A stretch of DNA of 64,000 bases, taken from contig OY970334.1 in NCBI GenBank assembly GCA_963717445.1, positions 3,100,001 to 3,164,000 of the forward strand, written 5' to 3'. A model generated the notes under the pieces. The model saw nothing but the letters and a program-made list of their open reading frames with translations, did no database searches and had not been told where the DNA came from. The DNA comes from JAGVPT01 sp963717445 (GTDB lineage Bacteria; Bacteroidota; Ignavibacteria; UBA10030; UBA8401). The translations under genes and the position numbers were made by a program. Positions 31,669 to 40,692 of the stretch are shown here, in pieces (position 1 is the first letter of the stretch; every line of letters begins with the position of its first letter).

Positions 31669-34134
31669 ATGGACGACACTTCAATCTTAACGGAACAGCC
31701 GGCCGCTCGCCGGAAGAAAAACAACGGGGAGAAAAAATCCAGCCGCAATAAGCAGATCGCTTCATTCCTCGTCATGGTGCTGGGCGTCCTCATCCTCTTA
31801 TGCCTTGTCTCGTATTCTCCCGCCGACGAAGCGAGCGGCGACATCCCTTTTTCCCAGCTCTACAAGATATTTACCGGCGAACTTCAAGAGCAAGCGAACA
31901 ACACACACAACTGGCTTAGCTTAGTCGGAGCGATAACGTCGAACTTTCTCATCAACTCGACGGTTGGCTACGCAATATTCGTCCTGCCGTTTTTATTCAT
32001 TGCATGGGGATGGATGACGCTCCGCCGCAGCGATATTCGCCGACTCGTCTATTTCACTAATTATGTCATCGCTATCGTTGTTCTTTGGTCGACGCTGTGC
32101 GGGTTGCTGAGGCTTGTCGGGATGTCCGAAGACCTCTCGCCGCAGTGGAGCGGGGCAGTCGGTGCATTTCTTTCGAACGTTCTTAAACAATTAATCGGCT
32201 CCGCAGGAGGGATCATTATTACCGTTTCGCTCCTCTTTGTTACGGTGACGCTCGCTATTGACCTCGATCTTCATGTTACTTCCGAACGCGTGAAAAATTT
32301 TTTCGTGTCGATCGTGGGAGGATTGAATAACATGGTTGAACGATGGAAAGAAAAACGTGCTATCCATTCGGCGGAGAAAGAAAGACAGAAGGCGAGGATA
32401 GAAGTGAAGCGTCCGGCAGAAGAGGTATCGGCTAGACCGGAGAGAGTTGTGAAGCCTAGGGTGGTATTGCCGCGTGAAGAAGAGCCGCCGGCCGGAAGTA
32501 AGCCTCAGCCGGTTGAGAACCCTGAAGGCGAAGAAGAGCCGGCTGTAGACCTCTCGACAGAAACGCAAGAGGAGACGCCGCTCCATATCAAGGAAATGGT
32601 GCGTGAAGAAGAAGTCGATTTGGACGAGCGGGATGTTCAGGATGAGGAGATCGATTACGTTTTCCCATCGGTGGATCTGCTGAACTCCCACCGTCAGGCC
32701 GAAGCAATCGATGACGCCGAATTGAAAGCCAACGCCGAGCTGTTGCGCGCAAAACTTGCCGATTTCGATGTCGAGGTCGCGAACGTCAGTGTCACGCCCG
32801 GCCCGGTTGTGACATTGTATGAGCTTGTTCCTGCAACGGGAGTAAAGGTCGCCAAAATTGTCAACCTCGCTAACGACCTCGCTCTTGCTATGCAGGCAAA
32901 AGGAATCCGGATTGAAGCGCCCATTCCGGGGAAAGGGACGGTCGGCGTCGAGATACCGAATCATAAACCGTCGCTGGTGACGATTCGCAGCATCATCAAT
33001 TCGGCAAAATTTCGGGATGCGCAGGCGGCGCTACCGCTCGCCATGGGAAAAACAATCTCCGGCGAAGTGTATGTCGACAACCTCACCAAAATGCCCCACC
33101 TGCTCATCGCCGGTTCGACGGGTTCGGGAAAAAGCGTCGGCATTAATACCATCCTTGCGAGCATTCTTTACAGGCTCCATCCATCGGAAGTAAAGTTCCT
33201 GATCATCGACCCGAAAAAAATCGAGCTTAGTCTCTACAAAAAACTCGAACATCATTACCTTGCCGTATCAAAAGATGTCGACGAAAAGATTATCACGATG
33301 CCGCAGAACGCCGTTCTGGCGTTGAAGGCCGCCGAGCTTGAGATGGAACAGCGCTACGACAAACTTGCTCATGCAGGCGTACGAAACATTGCCGACTACA
33401 ACGAGCGTATCTCGTCGGGACGGCTGAAAGATTCGGATACGTTCAAGCACCGGAAGCTCCCGTACATCATCATCATCATCGACGAGCTTGCCGATTTGAT
33501 GATTACCGCTGCACGTGATGTCGAAGAGCCTATCACGCGGCTGGCGCAGCTTGCGCGTGCTGTCGGCATTCACCTTGTTCTTGCAACACAACGCCCCTCG
33601 GTCAACGTCATCACCGGCGTTATCAAAGCGAATTTTCCTGCTCGCATTGCATATCAAGTTGCCTCAAAAACAGACTCGCGCACCATTCTCGATATGAACG
33701 GCGCCGAGCAGCTCCTCGGCAACGGCGACATGCTCTATATGCCGTCGTCCAGCCCGAAGCCGATCCGCATTCAGAATGCGTTCATTTCGAGCGATGAAGT
33801 GGAATCGATCGTCGATCACATCGGCAGGCAGAAAGGCTACAGCAGGCCGTTTGAATTGCCGTCGGTGCTGGAGAAACAACGGGCTTCGATGAGCTCCAGC
33901 GGGGGAGAGCGCGATGAATTGTTTCAGGAAGCGGCGCGGACAATTGTGCGGCACCAGCAAGGATCCGTTTCATTGCTGCAGCGGCGTTTAAAAGTAGGCT
34001 ACTCGCGGGCTGCGCGATTGGTCGATGAACTTGAAGCTGCCGGGATTGTCGGACCGTTCGATGGCAGCAAAGCGAGGGAGGTGCTTGTCGAAAGCGAAGC
34101 GGAGCTTGAAGCCATTTTGAAGAGCTTGACATGA
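31669..34134 (+). CDS. ftsK: FtsK/SpoIIIE-type DNA translocase
   Basis: 821 residues. Four hydrophobic helices lie in the first 190 residues (for example IASFLVMVLGVLILLCLVSY and GYAIFVLPFLFIAWGWMTL). A charged linker (about 215-330) leads to the motor: alpha/beta domain with VTPGPVVTLYELVPATGVKV, Walker A GSTGSGKSVG at about 481, the YIIIIIDELADLMITAARDVEEPI Walker B block, and LATQRPSVNVITGVIKANFPARIAY. The C terminus (about 755-821) is the gamma winged-helix that reads KOPS (SVSLLQRRLKVGYSRAARLVDELEAAGIVGP). It moves chromosome ends at the septum. Its TGA overlaps the lolA start (ATGA). Confidence 0.95.
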   Translation: MDDTSILTEQPAARRKKNNGEKKSSRNKQIASFLVMVLGVLILLCLVSYSPADEASGDIPFSQLYKIFTGELQEQANNTHNWLSLVGAITSNFLINSTVGYAIFVLPFLFIAWGWMTLRRSDIRRLVYFTNYVIAIVVLWSTLCGLLRLVGMSEDLSPQWSGAVGAFLSNVLKQLIGSAGGIIITVSLLFVTVTLAIDLDLHVTSERVKNFFVSIVGGLNNMVERWKEKRAIHSAEKERQKARIEVKRPAEEVSARPERVVKPRVVLPREEEPPAGSKPQPVENPEGEEEPAVDLSTETQEETPLHIKEMVREEEVDLDERDVQDEEIDYVFPSVDLLNSHRQAEAIDDAELKANAELLRAKLADFDVEVANVSVTPGPVVTLYELVPATGVKVAKIVNLANDLALAMQAKGIRIEAPIPGKGTVGVEIPNHKPSLVTIRSIINSAKFRDAQAALPLAMGKTISGEVYVDNLTKMPHLLIAGSTGSGKSVGINTILASILYRLHPSEVKFLIIDPKKIELSLYKKLEHHYLAVSKDVDEKIITMPQNAVLALKAAELEMEQRYDKLAHAGVRNIADYNERISSGRLKDSDTFKHRKLPYIIIIIDELADLMITAARDVEEPITRLAQLARAVGIHLVLATQRPSVNVITGVIKANFPARIAYQVASKTDSRTILDMNGAEQLLGNGDMLYMPSSSPKPIRIQNAFISSDEVESIVDHIGRQKGYSRPFELPSVLEKQRASMSSSGGERDELFQEAARTIVRHQQGSVSLLQRRLKVGYSRAARLVDELEAAGIVGPFDGSKAREVLVESEAELEAILKSLT

Positions 34135-34820
34135 TGAAACGATCGTTGATTCTTTTCCTGGTGTTGACCTTCCTGCAAGCGGTGTTTACCACTCTGCACT
34201 CGGGTCAGAACGCAAGACTAAACGCTGCAGAAGTCATTGAGAAAGTACAGGAAACCTACGCAAACGTCGACGATGCAACGGCGGACTTTACCCAAACTGT
34301 TTCCTTGAAGTACGCTAAAATCGAGCAGACGTTTACCGGGACAGTGATGATGAAGAAGGGAAACAAATACCGCATCGAGTCGCAAGAACAGACTCTTGTG
34401 ACCGATGGGACGACAGTGTGGGCGTACTCTCCCGTGAATAAACAAGTCCTTATCGATACATATAAAGAAACTCCCTACACGTTCTCTCCTGAAAAATTTC
34501 TTGTCGGACTTCCGAAAAATTTTCGCGCAGCGCTCATCGATGAGAGCGGGCCGGACGGGCACGCGGCGTACACGCTAAAGCTCTCGCCGAACTCCGGCAC
34601 GGATAAATTTGTGAAATCGCTCAAAGTATGGATTGATGATGCCGATTGGAGCATCCGGGGCGTCGAGTATATCGACATGAATGAAACGCGGACAGTCTAT
34701 ACGTTGAAGAACGTTCGGTTCAATACCGGAATTTCCAATGACCGCTTCGTGTTTACAGTTCCGGAACATGTCGAGGTCATCGACATGCGGCCCAAGCAAC
34801 ATCATGCGACTCACCAGTAA
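34131..34820 (+). CDS. lolA: Outer-membrane lipoprotein carrier protein LolA
   Basis: 229 residues. Signal peptide RSLILFLVLTFLQAVFTTLHSG. The mature part has the LolA pattern: VIEKVQETYANVDDATADFTQ, YRIESQEQTLVTDGTTVWAYSPVNKQVLI, and KSLKVWIDDADWSIRGVEYIDMNETRTVYTLKNVRFNTG. LolA is the periplasmic chaperone that ferries lipoproteins from LolCDE to the outer membrane. ATG 34131 and 34134 are both possible starts; the first overlaps ftsK by four bases. No lolB is visible, as is usual outside proteobacteria. Confidence 0.9.
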   Translation: MMKRSLILFLVLTFLQAVFTTLHSGQNARLNAAEVIEKVQETYANVDDATADFTQTVSLKYAKIEQTFTGTVMMKKGNKYRIESQEQTLVTDGTTVWAYSPVNKQVLIDTYKETPYTFSPEKFLVGLPKNFRAALIDESGPDGHAAYTLKLSPNSGTDKFVKSLKVWIDDADWSIRGVEYIDMNETRTVYTLKNVRFNTGISNDRFVFTVPEHVEVIDMRPKQHHATHQ

Positions 34821-34835
34821 GCCCCTTTTCTCCCA

Positions 34836-35849
34836 ATGAACAAGGCTAAAACATTCATCCGGTATACCGTCAGCTTTCTTGTCACGGCGCTTTTCATGTA
34901 CCTGGCGTTTCGCGGTCAGAATCTTGACGCTATTTGGAATTCGTTGTCGCAGGTCCGCTTCGTATGGATTTTTTATCTTATCGTCGGGGGCATTCTCAGC
35001 CATATCGTTCGCGCATGGCGATGGCAATACCTTCTCATCCCCATGAAGAAGAACGTCACCCTTCGGAATTCCTTCTCCGCCGTGATGATCGGGTATATGG
35101 TCAACAATTTTTTACCGCGTGTGGGAGAAGTTGTCCGTCCGTACACGCTTGGAAAACTCGAAGGGATTTCGAAATCTGCTGTGTTCGGTACCGTGATCAT
35201 CGAACGTATTATCGATATCATCAGCTTCTTCTCTATCCTGCTCGCGGTGATGTTTTTTTATTCCGATTCGTTTGCGGAGCTGTTCCCCTCGTTTTCTTCG
35301 ATGGAACCCTTCTTCCTTGGCGGATCGGTGTGTGCATTCCTGCTTTTTATATTCCTGTTTTTCAAGGCAGAATATATATTTTCACTCCTCAAGAGAAGCC
35401 TGGTCTTCCTGCCGGTCAAAATCCGCGGCAAATTCGACCGCGTCTTTGAATCGTTCATCAGCGGTTTTGCAATCGCTAAATACCCGGGTCAATTTGCGAT
35501 GATCATCATCACAAGCTATATTATCCAGGGACTCTATTTATTGTTGATGTATATCCCGTTTTTCGCTTTCGATGCGATGGCTAACCACTCGCTCGATTTC
35601 GGTTCCGCGACTATCCTGCTCGTGGTTTCCACCGTTGCTTTTGCCTTCCCGACGCCGAGCGGTTTTGGCACGTATCATTCGTTCACGTCCTTCACCCTCA
35701 CCCGGTTATATCACATCGACGGCGTAACAGCCTTAAGTTATTCGATTCTTACACACGAAATCGGCGTGTTGCTGACGACGGTCATAGGATTATATTATTT
35801 TTTTAGGGACCATATTCGAGTTACTGAAATTGTGAGAGAGCCCGGATAA
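34836..35849 (+). CDS. Lysylphosphatidylglycerol synthase TM region / UPF0104 family membrane protein
   Basis: 337 residues with about eight membrane helices, for example YTVSFLVTALFMYLAF and FWRIFYLIVGG-like segments, then ERIIDIISFFSILLAVMFF and IIITSYIIQGLYLLLMYIPF. The family hallmarks NFLPRVGEVVRPYTLGKLEGISKSAVFGTVIIERIIDI and ALSYSILTHEIGVLLTTVIGLYY are present. UPF0104/AglD/YbhN-like proteins are linked to lipid or lipid-linked sugar transfer across the membrane, but no catalytic LPG synthase domain is fused here, so a flippase-like role is only inferred. It starts 15 bases after lolA. Confidence 0.85.
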   Translation: MNKAKTFIRYTVSFLVTALFMYLAFRGQNLDAIWNSLSQVRFVWIFYLIVGGILSHIVRAWRWQYLLIPMKKNVTLRNSFSAVMIGYMVNNFLPRVGEVVRPYTLGKLEGISKSAVFGTVIIERIIDIISFFSILLAVMFFYSDSFAELFPSFSSMEPFFLGGSVCAFLLFIFLFFKAEYIFSLLKRSLVFLPVKIRGKFDRVFESFISGFAIAKYPGQFAMIIITSYIIQGLYLLLMYIPFFAFDAMANHSLDFGSATILLVVSTVAFAFPTPSGFGTYHSFTSFTLTRLYHIDGVTALSYSILTHEIGVLLTTVIGLYYFFRDHIRVTEIVREPG

Positions 35850-35880
35850 CGGTACTGGGGTTAACAATAAAGGGAAATGT

Positions 35881-36747
35881 ATGAAACAGGTTTCACAGGA
35901 AATGAAGAAAGGTTCGATGCACGTCGAAGATGTGCCCGAGCCGGCCTTGAGAAGCGGCGGCGTCATTGTCCGCAACGAATATTCGTTGATCAGCGCAGGC
36001 ACAGAGCGATCATCCGTACAGAAACGGAAAGAGAGTCTGCTTTCCAAGGCAAGGTCGAATCCGGATATGGTGAAGCTTGTCCTGAGCCAGATGAGGCAGC
36101 AGGGTGTCTGGAACGTGTACAGAAAGGTGATGGCAAAGCTTGAGGCGTTCGGTCCGCTCGGGTACAGTTCTGCCGGAACTGTCATTGGCGTTGCGAACGA
36201 TATCGATGATTTCACCGTGGGGGACCGGGTTGCGTGCGGCGGCAGTTCCGCAAGCCATGCTGAAGTGTTGTTTGTGCCGAAAAATCTTTGCGTGAAAGTT
36301 CCGGCGGGACTTTCGATGCAAGAAGCAGCCTTCACCACGGTGGGGGCAATTGCGCTTCAGGGCGTGAGGCAAACCGCACCTACGCTGGGAGAAACAGTTG
36401 CCGTTATCGGTCTTGGACTCGTCGGGCAGCTCACGGTACAGATTCTGAAAGCCGCCGGATGTTCGGTGATCGGGATCGACCTTGACCAGCGTTCGGTTTC
36501 GCTCGCGAAATCTCTCGGTGCCGATGTTGCATTCCCCCGAACTTCAAGAGGATTGATGACCGATATCCAATCACAGACGCGTGGGCTTGGTGTTGATGCT
36601 GTCATCATCACCGCGGCAACGAAGAGCAGCGACCCGGTGCAGCTTGCCGGAGAGATCGCCCGCGACAAAGCTCGTGTAGTCCTCGTAGGGGATGTCGGCA
36701 TTGCTCTTCCACGGACTCCGTACTACATGAAGGAGCTCGAATTTTAG
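35881..36747 (+). CDS. Zinc-type dehydrogenase half of a bi-domain oxidoreductase (ends at a frameshift)
   Basis: 288 residues in this frame, ending at TAG 36745-36747. It has the GroES-like and NAD-binding domains of medium-chain dehydrogenases (VIVRNEYSLISAGTERSSV, LGYSSAGTVIGV, GDRVACGGSSASHAEVL, AVIGLGLVGQLTVQILKAAGCSVIGIDLD). The protein stops just after YYMKELEF. The next frame continues without a gap as RISRSYGPGRYDKSYEEKG, the expected continuation, so the natural product is a single protein of about 717 residues with a Gfo/Idh/MocA domain. Such bi-domain oxidoreductases sit in sugar or polysaccharide clusters. Confidence 0.82.
   Translation: MKQVSQEMKKGSMHVEDVPEPALRSGGVIVRNEYSLISAGTERSSVQKRKESLLSKARSNPDMVKLVLSQMRQQGVWNVYRKVMAKLEAFGPLGYSSAGTVIGVANDIDDFTVGDRVACGGSSASHAEVLFVPKNLCVKVPAGLSMQEAAFTTVGAIALQGVRQTAPTLGETVAVIGLGLVGQLTVQILKAAGCSVIGIDLDQRSVSLAKSLGADVAFPRTSRGLMTDIQSQTRGLGVDAVIITAATKSSDPVQLAGEIARDKARVVLVGDVGIALPRTPYYMKELEF
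36742..36747 (+). other. Plus-one frameshift site TTTTAG
   Basis: Reading TTT then TAG ends the dehydrogenase half. Skipping one T gives TTT AGA and restores the frame of the second half. A Phe tRNA on UUU could re-pair perfectly with UUU one base further on, next to a stop codon, so a programmed +1 shift is possible. A genuine mutation or a sequencing error in the four-T run is equally compatible. Confidence 0.7.
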
Positions 36748-36823
36748 AATATCACGCTCGTACGGCCCCGGGCGTTATGATAAATCGTACGAAGAGAAAG
36801 GACACGATTACCCGCTTGGGTTT

Positions 36824-38035
36824 GTGCGCTGGACAGAGAAGCGTAATATGGAGGAGTTCCTTCGCCTGGTGCAAGAGAAGAAGGTCAATGTGGAGAAGTT
36901 GACGACTCATACGTTTCCCATTGAGGAGGCTTTAACGGCGTATGCTATGATTGCAGGGGGAACCAAAGAACGTTATATCGGCGTGTTGCTGGAGTATCCG
37001 CACGAGAGGAAAACCGGCCAGAACGTTGTTCCTGTCACGGAGCCGCGTGAGTCAAAAGGCTCGCTCTCGGTCGGTTTTATCGGTGCTGGGAATTTTGCGC
37101 AAAGTTCCCTTATACCGTTCATCAATACAAAAAGCGTAACGTTGAAGGGTGTATGCACATCCAACGGCTTGAATGCAAAGAATGTCGCGCGGAAATTCGG
37201 GTTTGAATTTGCAACAACAGATCCGAAAGAAATTTACGCTTTGAAAGAAATCGATACTGTGTTCATCGCAACTCGACACAACCTTCATGCGTCGTTGTGT
37301 GTCCAAGCAATAAAGCATCACAAACATGTGTTTGTGGAAAAGCCGCTTGCACTCAACGAAAGAGAGCTTTCCGAAGTCGTCAAGGCCTATGAATCGGCGA
37401 AGAAACAATCCCATCTTCGATTCATGGTCGGGTTCAACCGGAGGTTTTCCCCATCGGTTCGCCGGGCAAAAGCTTTTTTTGCCGATGCTGCCGAGCCGAT
37501 GCTCGTCAATTACCGCGTGAATGCCGGCTTCTTACCGAAAGATCATTGGAGTCAGGATCCTACGGAAGGGGGCGGAAGAATTATCGGCGAGGTATGTCAT
37601 TTCATCGACACGATTCAATATGTCACGAACGGTGAGCCAGTGCAGGTTTTTGCGCAGTCGTTATCGCTGGGCGGAGAACGGTCGCAAACCGACAATGTTG
37701 CAATCACCATCCGACTTTCGAACGGTTCGATAGGAGTGATTACGTATCTCTCGAATGGAGATTCCGCTCTCCCGAAAGAACGGGTTGAAATCTTCTCGGG
37801 GGGTAAAACGGCAATTATCGACAACTTCAAGGTATTGGAAACCTATCATGGCGGAGCGCGAAAAGTTTACGAGACGGCGTCGGTTGAAAAAGGACATAAA
37901 ACTGAAGTCGAAGGATTTATCAACTCCGTGCATCTGGCGAACGACCTCATCCCGTTCCAAAGTCTCGTTGTTACAACGCGTGCGACGTTTAAAATTATTG
38001 AATCGCTCGAGAGCGGGCTTCCCGTTGGACTCTAA
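36824..38035 (+). CDS. Gfo/Idh/MocA half of a bi-domain oxidoreductase (continuation after frameshift)
   Basis: 403 residues from an internal GTG, but the frame is open back to 36743 and the homology starts there, so this is a continuation rather than an independent gene. It has the end of the first domain (KVNVEKLTTHTFPIEEAL), then SVGFIGAGNFAQSSLIPF (Rossmann motif), TVFIATRHNLHASLCVQAI, HVFVEKPLALNE with the catalytic-type lysine, and EGGGRIIGEVCHFIDTIQYV in the substrate-binding domain. Substrate unknown, probably a sugar derivative. The stop at 38035 is followed at once by an outer-membrane protein gene. Confidence 0.82.
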   Translation: MRWTEKRNMEEFLRLVQEKKVNVEKLTTHTFPIEEALTAYAMIAGGTKERYIGVLLEYPHERKTGQNVVPVTEPRESKGSLSVGFIGAGNFAQSSLIPFINTKSVTLKGVCTSNGLNAKNVARKFGFEFATTDPKEIYALKEIDTVFIATRHNLHASLCVQAIKHHKHVFVEKPLALNERELSEVVKAYESAKKQSHLRFMVGFNRRFSPSVRRAKAFFADAAEPMLVNYRVNAGFLPKDHWSQDPTEGGGRIIGEVCHFIDTIQYVTNGEPVQVFAQSLSLGGERSQTDNVAITIRLSNGSIGVITYLSNGDSALPKERVEIFSGGKTAIIDNFKVLETYHGGARKVYETASVEKGHKTEVEGFINSVHLANDLIPFQSLVVTTRATFKIIESLESGLPVGL

Positions 38036-38732
38036 ATTGTCTGTTTCGGCTGTGATCGTTGCTATCGCTCTGGCGTGTTCTACAAGCTCCTCGCGCGCGC
38101 AATCCGAAACGGATACCGTGAATGGCCCACAGGAACGGGCGAACACTTTTTCAATCTATGGCGGGATGGGGATCTCCTTTTCGGCTGCACCGGGACTGGT
38201 AAATTATCTCAACACGCTCGCCGACCCGACGCAACAGGTAAGCACGTTTGGGAGCGATGTCGAGTTTTTCGGAGGCGCGGAATTTCCCCTGAGCGTTGAT
38301 TGGGGCGGGGCGCTGGAATATTCATACCTCTTCAAATCTTATACGCTTCCCACCTCTGTTGCCGGAACGTATACGATTTTTTACAACATCAACATGCCGA
38401 CGGCGATGGTGCATTATGTGATGTCGGGCAAAGGATATTTCTTGAAGTTTGGCGGCGGAATCGGTTACCATACTGCTTCCCTGGAGCAGAAGTGGTCATA
38501 TTACGGTACTGACGAGACTTACTCAACTCATGGCATAGGCTTGAAAGCACAGGCAGTTGGCCAGACCGCATTTGATGACCATCTTTACGCTTACATCGGA
38601 GGGAATATGCGCTGGGAGTTGTTAGGGCGCTTGAAAAGCAATGACGGTACAGTGTTGCAAAACCAAGGAAAGGTAGCATCCCTGTCGATGTTTGTCGTAG
38701 GCCTTGGTTTTGGAATGACATATTATTTTTAG
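38025..38732 (+). CDS. Outer-membrane beta-barrel protein
   Basis: 235 residues from a probable TTG start at 38025 that overlaps the end of the preceding gene; TTG 38037 is equally possible, and an open frame from 37755 overlaps the previous gene and lacks a signal peptide. The signal peptide region is KLSVSAVIVAIALACSTSSSRA. The body has alternating aromatic strands (FSIYGGMGISFSAAPG, GGALEYSYLF, GYFLKFGGGIGYHTAS, LYAYIGGNMRWELLG) and ends in FVVGLGFGMTYYF with a terminal Phe, as in eight- or ten-stranded porin-like barrels. No specific function can be given; it may be an OprF- or OmpW-like surface protein. Confidence 0.7.
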   Translation: MDSKLSVSAVIVAIALACSTSSSRAQSETDTVNGPQERANTFSIYGGMGISFSAAPGLVNYLNTLADPTQQVSTFGSDVEFFGGAEFPLSVDWGGALEYSYLFKSYTLPTSVAGTYTIFYNINMPTAMVHYVMSGKGYFLKFGGGIGYHTASLEQKWSYYGTDETYSTHGIGLKAQAVGQTAFDDHLYAYIGGNMRWELLGRLKSNDGTVLQNQGKVASLSMFVVGLGFGMTYYF

Positions 38733-38742
38733 AACGATTCTT

Positions 38743-38783
38743 CCTGGTTCCCTCCCTAACAGGGGAGGGCCAGGGTGGGGTTA
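38743..38783. repeat. G/C palindrome CCCTCCC...GGGGAGGG with flanks
   Basis: GGTTCCCTCCCTAACAGG continues as GGAGGGCCAGGGTGGGG, an intergenic copy of the type inserted in frame at 13517-13580. It lies in the 117-base gap between the barrel protein and the cyclophilin. Confidence 0.6.
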
Positions 38784-38849
38784 GGAAGGCGAAAGCGGCG
38801 TCAACATTCGCTATTGTGTTTAGATCAAAATAATTATAGGAAGGACATA

Positions 38850-39455
38850 ATGAAAATATTTATTCTTTTCCTATGCGGATTGGTGTTACTCTTTGCATCT
38901 TCCATGAGCCAGGAAACAAATTCGACAAAGAAAGGAAAATCGTCTGTGACTGCAACGAAGGTACATCACGGGCTTGTTGTCATTGCAACATCGATGGGGA
39001 ACATCACTGTTCAATTGGCGGATGATAAAGCGCCTAAACACGCCGCGAATTTTCGCAAACTGGCGAAGGAAGGATTTTATGTTGGAACAACATTCCATCG
39101 CGTGATTCCCGGTTTCATGATTCAAGGGGGCGACCCAAATTCAAGAGGGGACGACCGTTCGAAGGACGGCCTTGGAGGGCCCGGGTACACGATCGATGCC
39201 GAGATCGGGCTGACCCATGACCGGGGGGTTATTGCTGCAGCGCGGCTGGGTGACGAAGTAAATCCGCAACGCAAATCGAACGGCAGCCAATTCTATATCA
39301 CTGTTGCTCCTGCAAAATTTTTAGACGGCCAATACACCGTTTTCGGAAAAGTGGTGAAGGGAATGGATGTTGTGGACAAGATCGTGGCAGTCCCGCGCGA
39401 CCGCAACGATAATCCGATTCAAAAAGTGGTCATCAAGAAAATGACCGTTAAATAA
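38850..39455 (+). CDS. Secreted cyclophilin-type peptidyl-prolyl isomerase
   Basis: 201 residues from ATG 38850 with AGGAAGGA (38838-38845) upstream. A signal peptide (MKIFILFLCGLVLLFASS) sends it to the periplasm. The cyclophilin fold is complete: VVIATSMGNITVQLADDKAPKHAANF, GTTFHRVIPGFMIQGGDPNSRG with catalytic Arg, GVIAAAR, SNGSQFYITVAPAKFLDGQYTVFG, then GMDVVDKI. The glutamine and aromatic residues of the active site (FxxQ in GSQFYIT) are conserved. It catalyses cis-trans isomerization at proline during outer-membrane or secreted protein folding. Likely operonic with the following holA (15 bases apart), though their functions differ. Confidence 0.93.
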   Translation: MKIFILFLCGLVLLFASSMSQETNSTKKGKSSVTATKVHHGLVVIATSMGNITVQLADDKAPKHAANFRKLAKEGFYVGTTFHRVIPGFMIQGGDPNSRGDDRSKDGLGGPGYTIDAEIGLTHDRGVIAAARLGDEVNPQRKSNGSQFYITVAPAKFLDGQYTVFGKVVKGMDVVDKIVAVPRDRNDNPIQKVVIKKMTVK

Positions 39456-39469
39456 ATACTCTACGTGCT

Positions 39470-40501
39470 ATGGCGAAAAGCAGCAAAGGAAAAATTTCAG
39501 TCGATGCTTTTCTTTCTTCCATCAAGAAAAAGGAATTCGCGCCGGTCTATTTTTTTTTCGGCGAGGAAGATTTTCTTATCGATGAAATTATCGAAGCTGT
39601 CGTCGCAGAAGGCGTCGATGCCGCAACCAGAGGCTTTAACCTCGACATTATTCACGGCGGGGAAATAGACGGGAAAGACATCGTTTCCATCGCCTCCTCT
39701 TTTCCCATGATGGCAGAACGCCGGGTTGTCGTTGTGAAAGATTTCGACCGCGTTTCCAACAAAGAGCTCATTGAGCCGTACCTCGAACACCCCTCTCCGA
39801 CAACATGCCTCATGCTGATTGCCTCGAAACCCGATACACGCAAGAAACCGTACCCGTTGTTGAAAAAAAAATCTGTCGGCGGTGAATTTAGCCGCATGTA
39901 TGATAACGAGATACCGGGATGGATCGAGCGCCGCGTTAAGATGTTGCAACGGGCAATGACGCCGGAAGCCGCGGAACTTTTGCAGGCGTACGTCGGCAAT
40001 TCCCTCCGTGATGTCTCAAACGAAATAGAAAAATTGCTGATCGCTGTCGGAGCGAAACCGACGATCGAATTGGAAGACGTTGAAGCTGTGGTCGGCATTT
40101 CGAAAGAATTCACCGTCTTTGAATTGACAAAGATGGTTGGCGAAAAGAATATCTCCAAATCGATCGAAATTGTGGAACGCATGATCGATAGCGGAGAATC
40201 GCCACAATTGATTATTGTGATGCTCACCCGCCATTTCATCATCATGGCAAAACTTCGCGAACTTCAGGCCGCAGCAAAATCGGATTTCGAATTAGCGGGC
40301 GCCGTCAGGGTCAGCCCTTTTTTTATTAAAGAGTACCTCTTCCAGCTTCGCCGCTATTCTCCCGGCGCCGTGGAAAACGCCTTTCTTGCACTTGCTCGCG
40401 CCGACCGGGAACTGAAATCCTCCGCCGTAGACCCGAAGCTTGTCATGGATGTTCTGTTGTGCGAAATTATGGGGCAAGCGGCAGTGAATGCCGATGCCTG
40501 A
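39470..40501 (+). CDS. holA: DNA polymerase III delta subunit (clamp loader)
   Basis: 343 residues, the usual HolA length. The N-terminal AAA+-like domain (FAPVYFFFGEEDFLIDEIIEAVV, RRVVVVKDFDRVSNKELIEPYLEHPSPTTCLMLIASK) lacks a Walker A, as expected for delta. The helical C-terminal domain contains TPEAAELLQAYVGNSLRDVSNEIEKLL and RFFI-like segments (MLTRHFIIMAKLRELQ). It opens the beta clamp in the clamp loader. ATG 39470 lies 15 bases after the cyclophilin stop. Confidence 0.92.
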   Translation: MAKSSKGKISVDAFLSSIKKKEFAPVYFFFGEEDFLIDEIIEAVVAEGVDAATRGFNLDIIHGGEIDGKDIVSIASSFPMMAERRVVVVKDFDRVSNKELIEPYLEHPSPTTCLMLIASKPDTRKKPYPLLKKKSVGGEFSRMYDNEIPGWIERRVKMLQRAMTPEAAELLQAYVGNSLRDVSNEIEKLLIAVGAKPTIELEDVEAVVGISKEFTVFELTKMVGEKNISKSIEIVERMIDSGESPQLIIVMLTRHFIIMAKLRELQAAAKSDFELAGAVRVSPFFIKEYLFQLRRYSPGAVENAFLALARADRELKSSAVDPKLVMDVLLCEIMGQAAVNADA

Positions 40502-40596
40502 TTTTGAAATGCAGTCTCTGGAAGCTAGGTCTTGGTTATTAGCGGTTGGTTTTTAGATAGTCAAAAATTCTAACGACACTAATACTTTACAGCACA

Positions 40597-40674
40597 TATT
40601 CTGTCTCCTATATTCTGTCTCCTATATTCTGTCTCCTGTATTCTGTCTCCTGTCTCCCATATTGTGTCTCCTGA
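40597..40674. repeat. Array of TATTCTGTCTCCT units
   Basis: Five to six copies of a 13-to-15-base unit, ATTCTGTCTCCTGT or close variants, in the gap after holA. The same unit flanks the S23 gene at 47068-47147 (opposite orientation) and 47539-47606 (same orientation). Confidence 0.75.
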
Positions 40675-40692
40675 ATTTCTCATTGCCCTCTT

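Noticed and set aside
37755..38024. N-terminal extension of the outer-membrane protein
   Set aside because: It overlaps the conserved Gfo/Idh/MocA coding region in another frame, has no family similarity, and would place the signal peptide inside the protein.
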